NCBI GenBank assembly: GCA_030424595.1
Contig: JAUHWG010000051.1
Location: 1-39,189, forward strand
Length of the DNA: 39,189 nucleotides
Direction: 5' to 3'
Source: Polyangia bacterium
GTDB lineage: Bacteria; Myxococcota_A; Polyangia; Nannocystales; Nannocystaceae
Part shown: piece after piece, positions 15,363 to 23,809 of the stretch
Numbering within the stretch: the first letter of the stretch is position 1
Layout of the letters: every line of letters begins with the position of its first letter
Translations under genes and position numbers: made by a program
The notes under the pieces: model-generated
Databases searched by the model: none
The model's input: the letters and a program-made list of their open reading frames with translations, nothing else
Told to the model about the DNA's origin: nothing

Positions 15363-16625
15363 ATGCCGATTGTAGACATTGAGGAACGAAGTTGGATCCA
15401 CGCCGCGTCGCTCCAGCTCGGGATCCGGGCGACGTACCTGGCGGAGTCCTGGGGAGGTCTGAAGCCCTTCCTCCTGCGCTCGCTCAACGGCCACCCTGAG
15501 ACGGGGGAAGCTCCGGGTCCGGAGATCGACGGAGGCACCGCGCTCGGCGTCAAGCTGCTCTGGGCCCTCACGGCCTTCGCTCGCCAGCACCCCTTGAGCG
15601 CGGCGGCCTTTCGCTTCTCGGGGGCGCGCTTTGTCGCCAACAGGGCCCATGAGAGGCTCTACAGGAGGATCCTCCAGATCTGCGAGGACGCTCCGCCGAC
15701 GCGGCAGGATATGCCGCTGCCGGAGTTCGACTGGAGGTCGCGCTCGCCCGCTGAGTTCGAGCGAGAGTTCGTCGACCGTCCCCATCCTGTGGTCCTGCGC
15801 GGCTTCGCCTCGGACTGCGAGGCGGTCAAGAATTGGAGCTTTCGCTCACTCCTCGAGCGCTTCGGCGACGAGGAGGTGCTGCTGACCACAGAGAAGCTCG
15901 ACGGCGAGCCGGGGAGAATGCGGGAGGTCGACTCCGGGAGCGTCTACCTGCACAACAGCGAGATCCTCTTCCGCAAGTACCCCGAGCTCGCAGACGCGGT
16001 CCCGCTCGGCGCTCTCGAGCGCTTCACCTCCCTCAAGCCGACCTACATGCAGCTCTTTCTCGGCCGCGAGGGCACGGGGACGCCCTTTCACTCGGCGGCC
16101 AACTGGAATTGGTTTTTTAACGTCGCGGGGAGGAAGAAGTGGTGGTTTGTCGATCCCCGCCACGGGCTCTTGACCTACCCGATCTCGATCATGGGTCACG
16201 CCGCAGCCTTCGCGCTCGTGGGCTACCCCGACGACTACGACAACGACTTCCTCCCCTGCTTTGAGCACTGCCCGGTCTTCGAGGTGACCCTCGATCCTGG
16301 GGATGTCATCTTCAACCCCCCCTGGTGGTGGCACGCCGTCCGCAACGTCAGCGAGACGACGGTGGGGGTGGCGTCGCGGTGGATGCTCGGAGGCCAGGCG
16401 GGGACCAGGCTCCGAGCGGTCGAGGAGAACTACGACATCGACCGCATGCGCAGCTGGCTCTACTTCGCAGGGATCGCTGGTTGGCCCCACCTGCACGGGG
16501 TCTTGAGAACGCCGAGCCCGACCCTCACGCCCAACATGACGCTCCGAGAGAAGCGAAACCGCTTCGCGCACCTTCAGCGGCGATTCGCGAGCGGGCCAGT
16601 GTTCGGCATGCGACACCGGTATTGA
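15363..16625 (+). CDS. JmjC/cupin-8 family protein with HxA motif, second paralogue
   Basis: A 420-residue protein whose core (residues ~225-345) matches the gene at 8727: YMQLFLGREGTGTPFHSAAN, then WNWFFNVAGRKKWWFVDP, then LDPGDVIFNPPWWWHAVRN. His243, His324 and the 2-oxoglutarate Lys258 are in place, but the residue two after His243 is Ala245 instead of Asp/Glu, exactly as in the paralogue. It also has about 120 extra N-terminal residues of helical character and a ~50-residue insertion between the two histidine motifs (a segment rich in Asp and Tyr). The ATG at 15363 follows GAAGGGTGA and is 24 bp after the sulfotransferase stop, so it closes the operon. A Fe/2-oxoglutarate oxidation or halogenation of the carrier-bound or released lipid is inferred; a catalytically dead scaffold remains possible. 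Confidence 0.85.
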   Translation: MPIVDIEERSWIHAASLQLGIRATYLAESWGGLKPFLLRSLNGHPETGEAPGPEIDGGTALGVKLLWALTAFARQHPLSAAAFRFSGARFVANRAHERLYRRILQICEDAPPTRQDMPLPEFDWRSRSPAEFEREFVDRPHPVVLRGFASDCEAVKNWSFRSLLERFGDEEVLLTTEKLDGEPGRMREVDSGSVYLHNSEILFRKYPELADAVPLGALERFTSLKPTYMQLFLGREGTGTPFHSAANWNWFFNVAGRKKWWFVDPRHGLLTYPISIMGHAAAFALVGYPDDYDNDFLPCFEHCPVFEVTLDPGDVIFNPPWWWHAVRNVSETTVGVASRWMLGGQAGTRLRAVEENYDIDRMRSWLYFAGIAGWPHLHGVLRTPSPTLTPNMTLREKRNRFAHLQRRFASGPVFGMRHRY

Positions 16626-16740
16626 TCGCCGAGGCGGCCTCGCGCATCAGCGGAGACGAGAGGGTCCCTCCTCGCGTCGTGTCGGGGGAGGTCCCCCGTG
16701 TGCGTGGGGCGTCAGGGCCGGAATGCGGGGTCTAGAGGCC

Positions 16741-16976
16741 GAAGTAGCACTGCGCGCGGCCCCTCGGCGCGAGGGCGCCTTGAAGTAGACCCGAACGCGA
16801 CCGTCCGCCAGAGCCTCAATGACATCGTGGGCGAAGGGCCGCCGGAGCAGGTAGCGACAGACCCGCTCTAATCGTCGGCGGTCGCGGCCGTCCCCGAACG
16901 CCGAAAAGGCAGACCAACCGTCGATGAAGTGGAGTCGCAGCCGATCCTTGCGCCTCTTCGGGAGGCCGTCTAAGGT
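16741..16976 (-). pseudogene. Relic of an IS91-family transposase, C-terminal part
   Basis: On the minus strand the frame reads RRKDRLRLHFIDGWSAFSAF, then DRRRLERVCRYLLRRPFAHD, then EALADGRVRVYFKAP. This resembles the region of IS91/IS801-type transposases with the R-x-x-LERLCRY-x-x-RPP pattern followed by DGRV-x-Y-x-x-K-x-P. The catalytic tyrosine region is absent and the frame drifts into nonsense at its end. No start codon is present. IS91 elements move by rolling-circle transposition and often carry neighbouring genes, which fits the low-GC genes that follow directly on the right. Confidence 0.65.
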
Positions 16977-16984
16977 AGGACAAG

Positions 16985-17413
16985 ATGGTAAGTGCTGAAG
17001 AGCGCGTCCAGATCAACCGGTGGGCGGCATCGCCGGAGGCCTGGGATGCTGCCGCATCATGGTTCTTGACGAAGAGGTGCGAAGAGCGAAGGGAGATCCT
17101 TCAGGAGACCGGATGCATGGCGCTTCAAGCTGGATGTAGGCCTAGAGATGTCGATCCTGCGTCACAACTCTTTCATCTGAAGCCTAGCTGGACCCCTGGG
17201 GTGTTGATGAGCATAGGGAGACCGAAGACTCAGTTGGTGAAGGTCCTCGGTCTTCCAGAGAACGAACTCCTGCGCGCGTTCGCGCTCCTTCTTGGACTGC
17301 TGAGCATCGCAGATCACAGACGTCTACGTGATCATTGCGCCAACGGTTGTCGGCACTGGTGGCATAGAGACCTCGAAGACGAGGAGATTCGGAGCGCCAT
17401 CATCGACAGCTGA
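16985..17413 (+). CDS. DUF5958-like small protein
   Basis: A 142-residue cytoplasmic protein beginning EERVQINRWAASPEAW. The segments HLKPSWTPGVLMS, LGLPENELLRAFALLLGLLS and IADHRRLRDHCANGCRHWWH follow the pattern I associate with DUF5958 (LP-x-NEL-x-x-x-F-x-LL, then C-x-x-GC-x-HWWH). The function of that family is unknown to me. The gene has clearly lower GC and different codon use than the rest of the window and begins next to an IS91 relic, so it was probably acquired. The start is the ATG at 16985. Its end overlaps the convergent gene by 14 bases. Confidence 0.65.
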   Translation: MVSAEERVQINRWAASPEAWDAAASWFLTKRCEERREILQETGCMALQAGCRPRDVDPASQLFHLKPSWTPGVLMSIGRPKTQLVKVLGLPENELLRAFALLLGLLSIADHRRLRDHCANGCRHWWHRDLEDEEIRSAIIDS

Positions 17414-17834
17414 GCTTCGAAAGCCAGGACTCGAAATGTCCTCTGGAAGCGCAGCTGTCGATGTCTCTGCCCAGACAGGCTACGAGGGCATCTGCCTCTA
17501 TACGTCGGCTCTGCATTACCTCTCCACCGACATCCTTGCACAGTCTAAGCTCCGCCTCTCCTTCGACTGTTCGAAGGAAATCGGAGATACGGGCCCGAGT
17601 CCTTGGCCAACTCTCGGACGCTCCGCCGGCGCAGAGCTGGCCTCCGCATAGTTCGCGGATGTCTGAAGCCGTTCGAGTGTCGGCCTCGACAATCCCAAAT
17701 ATCCGTAGTCTCTTCTCCGGGCTGAATGCAATCATCGAGGCATACTTCCAGCCAGAGTCCAGCTCTTGCAAGAACGCTTCGGTGATGCCGTCATACCAGC
17801 CAACGATCACGACCTCTTGATATGGAGTTCTCAC
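17400..17834 (-). CDS. Small unknown protein, possibly N-terminally truncated
   Basis: From GTG 17834 this gives 144 residues (VVIVGWYDGITEAFLQELDS, then GWKYASMIAFSPEKRLRIFG). No family is recognised. The same frame stays open upstream to a TAG near 17990 and reads plausibly there (LRKLAAEQAANLFACRPEIT, then EWKPA), but without ATG, GTG or TTG. So either a CTG start is used or the 5' end has been lost. GC is low compared with the flanking genes, as in the other genes of this island. The 3' end overlaps the convergent neighbour. Confidence 0.5.
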   Translation of the reverse strand: MRTPYQEVVIVGWYDGITEAFLQELDSGWKYASMIAFSPEKRLRIFGIVEADTRTASDIRELCGGQLCAGGASESWPRTRARISDFLRTVEGEAELRLCKDVGGEVMQSRRIEADALVACLGRDIDSCASRGHFESWLSKLSCR

Positions 17835-17978
17835 AGCGGGCTTCCATTCTGTGATTTCGGGCCGACAGGCAAAGAGGTTTGCAGCTTGCTCGGCTGCCAG
17901 CTTCCGCAGGTGAACATTATCGCCTCGCGGGTGGATCGCAGGAGGCGAGGGACGTCGCGACGTTGTTTCACTACGAGG

Positions 17979-18188
17979 CTAGCCTAGGATTTCAATACCG
18001 ATCAGGACGTTGTTGTCATCGAAGTCAAACATCAGGTCGGGACCTTCGTACGTTGCGAGAAGGTCCCGCAGGCGGACTGTCTTCTTGACAACCCCAGGAG
18101 CAGTTCCGGGGTGACCTGGGAGCTTGAGGTACGCAACATCGTCGTCATCTTCGCTTACCCTAAAGTTGAAGCCTGCTCCGTTTCCCAT
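17979..18188 (-). CDS. DUF2283 family protein
   Basis: A 69-residue protein with the typical DUF2283 pattern: AYLKLPGHPG in the first half, KKTVRLRDLLATYEGPDLMF in the middle, and DFDDNNVLIGIEILG at the end, where the family nearly always ends in a D-x-D...G-x-EIL motif. Members are small beta-rich proteins of unknown function, often next to mobile or toxin-antitoxin genes. The ATG at 18186-18188 is the first start in frame. It belongs to the low-GC island. The stretch from here to 18417 holds no gene that I can support. Confidence 0.75.
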   Translation of the reverse strand: MGNGAGFNFRVSEDDDDVAYLKLPGHPGTAPGVVKKTVRLRDLLATYEGPDLMFDFDDNNVLIGIEILG

Positions 18189-18417
18189 ACGTCATCTCCG
18201 CAGTAGTGGAGGGTGGTCATCGTGGTGGACAGTGCGATGCCGCCTCCGAGAAGTAGGGTCCAGACAGAGGTCGGGGCGCAGACCGGGAAGGATAGCAGTT
18301 CTGGATCCTCAGCACGACGTTGACGAAGGTCCCCTTGTCGGCGGAGCCCGCGTCGACGACCGTCACGCGTCGGATCTTCCATAGACACGCGCGCGAAAAT
18401 GCAGAATCCTCTTGCCC

Positions 18418-19173
18418 ATGCCCGCCATAGGCACGACCACCCTTCCTGAGCTCAAGGCGGCGCTCCGCGACCACGAGCCGCTGCTCTCTCTCAGTGAGAT
18501 CCATGCGCTCTTCCTCGGCGCGCTCACCTCGACCTCCACCGCGGTCCGCCCCCAGGCGCTACTCCCCGTGATCTTCGGGGACGACCCCTTCGCGACCGCC
18601 AAAGAGCCCCCGATGACGCCGATCATGGCGCTCTTCGGCTACTGGAACCACCTCGCCAGCGAGCAGGAGGCCGGGCGCGTCGGCCTCGCGCCGCGGCAGC
18701 TCCCTGAGAAGCCGACAGCCGAGGCGCTCAACGACCACGCACGCGCCCGCCTCGGGGAGCTCTCCTGGTACATCCGGGGCATCGATGCTGGCGGCGACGA
18801 CCCGAGCGCCTTCGGACCCGAGGGCGAAGCGATCATCAAGCGCGTCGCCGAGGCGTCCGGGATCCTGGAGGTGGTCATCGCCCTCTTCGAGGAGGATCGT
18901 GGACACGACCCAGAGTCGCTGGCCCACCTCGCGACCAACCTCGCTCGCATCGACGGGGCCCTGGAAGGGCTCCTCGCTGACTTGATGGAGATCGGCAACA
19001 ACGTCCGCCTCGCGGCGCTCAGGAGCATGCGCCACGGCCAAGACCAAGGGACCGCGGCGGGCCCCGCAACCGCCCGCTCGCCGAAGATCACGAGGAACGC
19101 CCCTTGTCCCTGCGGCAGCGGCAAAAAGTACAAAAAGTGCTGCTGGCTCGCACAGCCCCAGATGTTGAACTGA
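18418..19173 (+). CDS. UPF0149-like protein with C-terminal SEC-C zinc motif
   Basis: A 251-residue cytoplasmic protein. The C-terminus carries CPCGSGKKYKKCC (about residues 230-242), the zinc-binding SEC-C motif found at the end of SecA and of many small proteins. The body is helical; DPFATAKEPPMTPIMALFGY and WNHLASEQEAG recall the UPF0149/YecA-YgfB group, which often has this tail. A TTG six bases upstream is possible, but the ATG at 18418 is preferred. Some family members bind the ribosome or SecB; nothing specific can be said here. GC returns to the genome average, so this gene is outside the low-GC island. Confidence 0.75.
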   Translation: MPAIGTTTLPELKAALRDHEPLLSLSEIHALFLGALTSTSTAVRPQALLPVIFGDDPFATAKEPPMTPIMALFGYWNHLASEQEAGRVGLAPRQLPEKPTAEALNDHARARLGELSWYIRGIDAGGDDPSAFGPEGEAIIKRVAEASGILEVVIALFEEDRGHDPESLAHLATNLARIDGALEGLLADLMEIGNNVRLAALRSMRHGQDQGTAAGPATARSPKITRNAPCPCGSGKKYKKCCWLAQPQMLN

Positions 19174-19445
19174 CCGACGGCTGAGTCGAACAAGCGGCGA
19201 GAGGCGATCGTTCTCGCGCGGAGGCTGGAGCAGGCTTCGAGTTGAACGAGCGCTCCCCACCGCCGACCTGGGCGAGCCCCTTGGCCCGAGGTCGCCGGGC
19301 CTCGCGGGGCGCGACCAAGGGCGCTGCGCTTGTGTCGGGGTCGCGCCCGAGCGGCTCCGACGTGTCCGGTGGCAGGGCCTCGACCTCCGGCTCCGGCTCG
19401 CGCTCACGCTCCGGCTCGCGCTCACGCTCCGGCGTCGCCTCGGTC

Positions 19446-19733
19446 TCAGCGATAGCACCACCCTCCTCTGGCTCCCCGACGCCGTCGTTCTGAGCGATCG
19501 CAGATGTCGGGTAGCGCGACATAGTCAAACTGGAAGACGATTCCCCCCTCGACGTACTCCGCGGGACCGTGCCCGCCGCCCGCACCATACGGGGTGACCG
19601 TTGCTGCGGTCAGTGTACATGCGACCTCAGTCATCTCTTTGTCGACGTATCGGGTTACGTCAGCCAGGAACGCAAAGCACTCTTCGACAGACCCGTGGTA
19701 GAGACCGTCACAATTATCGACAACGGGGAGATA
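19446..19733 (-). pseudogene. Relic gene containing copy 2 of the 151-bp repeat
   Basis: The conserved repeat (19583-19733) encodes VVDNCDGLYHGSVEECFAFL, then ADVTRYVDKEMTEVACTLTA and ATVTPYGA. It continues out of the repeat through EYVEGGIVFQFDYVALPDIC to a stop at 19446. A different frame continues with a Glu/Pro/Arg-rich stretch made by an 18-base duplicated unit (EREREPEREREPEPEVE), which suggests a frameshift in a longer ancestral gene. The open frame runs upstream to a TAG near 19813 without any ATG, GTG or TTG before the repeat. It is probably a fragment of a secreted Cys-containing protein. The rest of 19174-20009 holds only short GC-rich repeats. Confidence 0.5.
19583..19733 (-). repeat. 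151-bp dispersed repeat, copy 2
   Basis: Matches 637-787 with about ten differences and no insertion or deletion. The homology begins at CACCATACGG and ends at GGGGAGAT; flanking DNA is unrelated. See the relic gene entry for its coding content. Confidence 0.9.
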
Positions 19734-20009
19734 GCGAGCCGGTGCGGATGGAGCACGATCGCCCGAAGGACTGCGACGATATGTTGATACTCCAGGCCGC
19801 GAAGACCCATCCTAGAGCGAGACGAAGTCCCGCTCCGACGGCCTGGCGACCTTCCATCGCCTCCGCTCGCCTCCGCTCGCCTCCGCTCGCTCGCAGAGCA
19901 GGCCCCCCGGCCGAGCACGCTCACGATCACGCCTCCGGTACAGAGAGGCGCGAGCTGGTATCGTCATCGAGTCTCGCTCCGTCCCAGGCGAGAGCCCCCC
20001 GCGAAGACT

Positions 20010-20834
20010 ATGCGCGTCAAGACCCGACCAGACCCGCTCCACCTCGGAGGTCTCCCACGTCTCGCCGCGCTCGTCGTCATCCTCTCCCTCGGCGGCTGCT
20101 TCGTCGACGAGACCCCCGAGAGCAGTGATGGCGAGAGCGCCTCGCTGACGGACGCCTCGACGACCCTCTCCACGTCCCCGGCGACGTCGACGACCGACCC
20201 GGGGACGGACGCCTCGTCGAGCGCCGGCTCCGACTCGGAGGGCACCACCGCGACCTCCGAGGTCACCGCGACGACCGACGCGACCGCGACGGCCACGACC
20301 GACACGTCCACCACAAACAACACGTCCACCACGACCAACGCGACCAACGCGACCGCGACGATGGGCGAAAGCGACGCGACCACCGACCCGACCGGGACGA
20401 GCACCGGCGGCGTCGACCCCTGCGAGGAGGCGACGCTCAAGCTGGCGATGACCGCGAAGTGTGCACCGGGCACCGCGATCGCCTCGGCCGACTACGGTCA
20501 CGAGCTCTGCGCTGACGAGTTCGGCGAGTCCTGGCGCTGGCTCGAGTTTCACGACGGCGAGGCGATCGGCTGGACCGCCTACGGGGTTTGGCAGAGCCCC
20601 GTCGGCGCGGGCGAGCGCGGCTGGGTCTGGATCGACGACAACACCGGGCAGTGTTGGAGCTCGACCCACGGGATGACCTGGCACCGGGCCGAGGGCGACA
20701 GCTGCAAGGCGAGCTGCGGCCCCGCAGACGGGCTCGAGGGGCCCGACTTTGACCCCCTCCCCGGCAAGTGCAACCCCTACGACGGCGACACCCCCTGCGA
20801 GCTTTGCCGTCGCCTCATCTGCGTCAGCGGCTAG
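20010..20834 (+). CDS. Lipoprotein with Ser/Thr-rich linker and Cys-rich C-terminal domain
   Basis: A 274-residue exported protein. The signal peptide ends in the lipobox LSLGGC (about residues 25-30). Residues ~35-130 are almost entirely Ser, Thr, Ala and Asp (for example TTDATATATTDTSTTNNTST), a flexible linker of the kind common on myxobacterial surface lipoproteins. The C-terminal ~140 residues form a compact domain with about ten Cys and many Trp and Gly (DEFGESWRWLEFHDGEAIGW, CWSSTHGMTWHR, CNPYDGDTPCELCRRL), probably disulfide-linked. No family is recognised. The linker DNA is itself repetitive. The ATG at 20010 opens directly with the signal peptide. Confidence 0.8.
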   Translation: MRVKTRPDPLHLGGLPRLAALVVILSLGGCFVDETPESSDGESASLTDASTTLSTSPATSTTDPGTDASSSAGSDSEGTTATSEVTATTDATATATTDTSTTNNTSTTTNATNATATMGESDATTDPTGTSTGGVDPCEEATLKLAMTAKCAPGTAIASADYGHELCADEFGESWRWLEFHDGEAIGWTAYGVWQSPVGAGERGWVWIDDNTGQCWSSTHGMTWHRAEGDSCKASCGPADGLEGPDFDPLPGKCNPYDGDTPCELCRRLICVSG

Positions 20835-21023
20835 CTTCGCCGTCGATCTCGCCGCCTCCAGCCTCGTCGCCGCAGTCACGACCGTCGCCAGACCCCTCGA
20901 CGCCCGCCTGGCTCGACCCTCCTCCTAAGACCTCGGCGAGGCGCACGGGCTTCGGACCCGAACACCCCCGCGTATTGCTAGGGGGCGACCCCGGCGAGCG
21001 CCGCCCGGTAGAGCGAGCTCCGC

Positions 21024-23033
21024 TCAGAGCGACTCGATCTGTCGGCCGAGCTGGACTCGCAGCGGGTCCTCTACGGGCAGCTTCTCGAGCGCGGCGGAGG
21101 CGTCCGCTTTGAGCTCCCGGGCTCGCACTCCGGTCGGGTCCTCGGCCCTGCTATGGACCTGCGCGACGAGCACAGCGGCCCGGGCGCGGAGGTCGAGCAG
21201 CGGCCCCGTGTGAGTATCGCGGTACACCAGCGCGTCTGCGGTGGCCTGCTCGAACGCCTCCAACAGGCGCGGGTCGAGGGTCGCCCCCCCTTCCCCGGCT
21301 GCGATGACGAGCTTGGTGAATTCTACCTCGGCGGCGAGCCGCTCGGACTTGTAGCGAGCGGCGACCTCGGCCGCGTGGGTCCAGTCCTTGGGCTCCGCAT
21401 AGACGCTCTCGCTGACCGCGTCGGGGGCGAAGGCCCAGGCGATCGACCGCCGCGCCTCCCAGAGGTCCTCGTGCCCCTCGGGGAAGTACGTGCGACTCAA
21501 GGGGGGTTCGGCGCCCCCACACTCCGACGGATCTGCGTCCATCGACACGAACCCCTGGAGCTCGCCCAGCCCCATCGGAGGTCCACTCCTGAGGCTCTCG
21601 AGCATCGCAAAGAAGTTCGTGGCGCGGCGGGCGAGGCAGCCGCTCTCCCGCTGTCGACTCCAGTCCATGTGCTCGACGACCATCGCGCAGAAGTCCCCGC
21701 GCCTCGCGCGTAGCGACTCATACCGCTGGTCGATCGAGCTCAGCACCGCGTCGCTCCGCTGGTGATCCCGGCCCATGCCCTCGGCGGCGAGGAGCTCTTC
21801 CTTCAGCTCTTCACGGATCGCCGGGCTCCAAGCATCGCTGAGCTCCTGCAGGTTCACGAGACAACCCTTGGCGAGGATCTTCGGCATGCTGTTCGACATG
21901 TCGATCTCCGGCTCGGAGGGGCCCATGTTGACGGCCGCCACGGCGATGCCCGCGGCCAACGACGCCGCCATCAAGGACGCGGCGACGAGGCGCGGACGAG
22001 CGCCGCGACCACCCTTCTGGATCTGCTCAAGGTCGGCGAGGAGCGCGACCATCGACGGGTAGCGGTCGCCGGGACGCGGCGAGAGCCCCCGCACCAGCAC
22101 CTTTCGTAGCCGCCGCGGAATGTGAGCCCCGCGGGTCGCCGTGATCGACCCGGACTCCACCGCCGTCAGGAGGCCGCCCATCGTCTCGCCGACGTAGGGT
22201 CTCTGCCCGCACAGCGCCTCCCAGACGACGACGCAGAAGGCGAACTGATCGCTGCGTGGGGTCGCCGGCTCGCCGCGAAACTGCTCCGCGGACATATAGG
22301 CGGGGGTCCCTAGGATCGCGCCCGTCCGGGTCAGGGCCACCTCTAGGAGACGGTCCGCGCCGAACTCCGCGGTCTGCTCCGCCTCATCAGGGAGGTCGCC
22401 CTCCTCCGCCGCGCCGCGGGCGAGGCCGAAGTCCGAGACCCGCGGCTGACCGTGGATGTCCATGAGCACATTGCCAGGCTTGAAGTCGCGGTGGATAAGC
22501 CCTGCGGCGTGGGCCGCTGCGAGCCCGCGCCCGGCGGCGAGCATGATGTCGCGGACCTCCGACCAGGGGCGGGCCCTGCCGCCCATCCATTCGCCGAGGG
22601 TCCCCCCCTCGATCATCTCCATGGCGATGTGCACCTGACCGCCGTGACTCCCAGCCTCGTAGACCTGGACGACGTTGGGGTGGCGGAGCCGGGCCATCGC
22701 CTGGGCCTCCCTGAGGAGCCGCCGCTCCGCCTCCGCGCTCCCCCCAGCCCGCTGGAGGATCTTGAGGGCGACGACCCGCTCAAGGCGCGGATCATGGGCG
22801 GCGTAGACCGCCCCCATACCGCCGACGCCGAGCTCACGCTGAAGCTCAAAACGCCCCACCCGGGAGGGCGTCGCGAGCGTGCCGAAGAGACGCGCCGCGA
22901 CCAGGCCGCGGACTCGCTCCCGCGGCTCCAGGGCGTCGACGGTCTTCGACGTCGCCCCGTAGGAGCGCGCATGGCTCGTCTCCCCTCGCGGAGAGAGGTT
23001 GTCGTCAGGCTCACGGATCACGTTGAGATGCAT
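21024..23033 (-). CDS. Membrane Ser/Thr protein kinase (Pkn type)
   Basis: A 669-residue eukaryotic-like kinase from the ATG at 23031-23033, preceded by AGGAG; an earlier in-frame ATG (23087) is less likely. The kinase domain covers residues ~60-330: LGVGGMGAVYAAHD (ATP loop), VVALKIL (Lys), LIHRDFKPGNVLM (catalytic loop), VSDFGLARG (DFG) and GTPAYMSAEQF (activation segment, P+1). One transmembrane helix follows (about 355-375, LVAASLMAASLAAGIAVAAV). The ~290-residue external part is helical with several Cys and has no recognised domain. It is divergent from the ECF sigma gene with a 98-bp shared promoter region, a common pairing that suggests the kinase and sigma factor are co-regulated or work together. 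Confidence 0.93.
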   Translation of the reverse strand: MHLNVIREPDDNLSPRGETSHARSYGATSKTVDALEPRERVRGLVAARLFGTLATPSRVGRFELQRELGVGGMGAVYAAHDPRLERVVALKILQRAGGSAEAERRLLREAQAMARLRHPNVVQVYEAGSHGGQVHIAMEMIEGGTLGEWMGGRARPWSEVRDIMLAAGRGLAAAHAAGLIHRDFKPGNVLMDIHGQPRVSDFGLARGAAEEGDLPDEAEQTAEFGADRLLEVALTRTGAILGTPAYMSAEQFRGEPATPRSDQFAFCVVVWEALCGQRPYVGETMGGLLTAVESGSITATRGAHIPRRLRKVLVRGLSPRPGDRYPSMVALLADLEQIQKGGRGARPRLVAASLMAASLAAGIAVAAVNMGPSEPEIDMSNSMPKILAKGCLVNLQELSDAWSPAIREELKEELLAAEGMGRDHQRSDAVLSSIDQRYESLRARRGDFCAMVVEHMDWSRQRESGCLARRATNFFAMLESLRSGPPMGLGELQGFVSMDADPSECGGAEPPLSRTYFPEGHEDLWEARRSIAWAFAPDAVSESVYAEPKDWTHAAEVAARYKSERLAAEVEFTKLVIAAGEGGATLDPRLLEAFEQATADALVYRDTHTGPLLDLRARAAVLVAQVHSRAEDPTGVRARELKADASAALEKLPVEDPLRVQLGRQIESL

Positions 23034-23131
23034 TGTCGCCGAATCACTCCTACTAGGGACCTTCCACGAGCCCCCCGGATCGATCACCGCGCGCTGATCT
23101 TTTTCTTCTCGCCTGCTAAAGTGGCCCCTTG

Positions 23132-23743
23132 ATGGGCGATCGTGAGCTTCTCCAGGCCTGGAGCGCCGGCGACCGCGAGGCTGGAAACCGCCTCTTTCAG
23201 CGCCACTTCGAGGGGATCTTCCGCTTCTTCTATTCGAAGACCCGGGTCGGCGTCGACGACCTGGTCCAGCGGACCTTCCTCGGCCTCGTCGAGCGCGCGG
23301 ATCGCCTCGCCGACGACGTCGAGGTCCGCCCCTACCTCTTCGGCATCGCCCGCAACCTGCTCTACCGCAGCTTCCGCGAGCGCTGCCGCGACGAGCGCTA
23401 CTTCGATCCCCTCGAGACCTCGGCCGCCGACCTCGACGACTCGCCGAGCATCATCGCCGACCGTCGCGAGCAGCTGGCCCTCCTCCTCGCCGGCCTCCAG
23501 GGGATCCCCGTCGACCTCCAGATCGTCCTCGAACTCTACTACTGGGAGGAGATGGCCGCGCCGGCGATCGCCACCGTGCTCGAGATCCCGGAGGGCACCG
23601 TGCGCTCGCGGATCCGCCGGGCGATCGCGAGCCTCCGCGAGGCCCTCACCGCCCGAGCGACCTCGGCGGCGCTCCTCGAGTCGACGATCAGTGACCTCGA
23701 AGGCTGGGCCAAGAAGCTCCGCGACGAGCTCGGTCGCACCTGA
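23132..23743 (+). CDS. ECF-type RNA polymerase sigma factor
   Basis: A 203-residue sigma-70 family factor with only regions 2 and 4. Region 2 covers residues ~5-85 (AGNRLFQRHFEGIFRFFYSK, then DDLVQRTFLGLVER, then RPYLFGIARNLLYRSFRER). Region 4 covers ~115-175 (PVDLQIVLELYYWEEMAAPA, then IATVLEIPEGTVRSRIRRAI), the -35-binding helix-turn-helix. A C-terminal tail of ~30 residues follows. A TTG three bases upstream of the ATG at 23132 is an alternative start. No anti-sigma gene is adjacent; the divergent Ser/Thr kinase is the natural candidate for its control. Confidence 0.93.
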   Translation: MGDRELLQAWSAGDREAGNRLFQRHFEGIFRFFYSKTRVGVDDLVQRTFLGLVERADRLADDVEVRPYLFGIARNLLYRSFRERCRDERYFDPLETSAADLDDSPSIIADRREQLALLLAGLQGIPVDLQIVLELYYWEEMAAPAIATVLEIPEGTVRSRIRRAIASLREALTARATSAALLESTISDLEGWAKKLRDELGRT

Positions 23744-23809
23744 GCGCGACCTGACGCTCGGCAACATCGAGCGAGCCCTCGCGGCGCGCGGGACTCTCGC
23801 CACAGGCTG

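Noticed and set aside
8727..16625. Polyketide or non-ribosomal peptide cluster
   Set aside because: No ketosynthase, acyltransferase, condensation or thioesterase domain is present; only ligase, carrier, reductase and diiron domains are seen.
18217..18504. Minus-strand open frames between the DUF2283 and SEC-C genes
   Set aside because: A short stretch reads plausibly, but there is no start signal, no family and an overlap with the start of the SEC-C gene.
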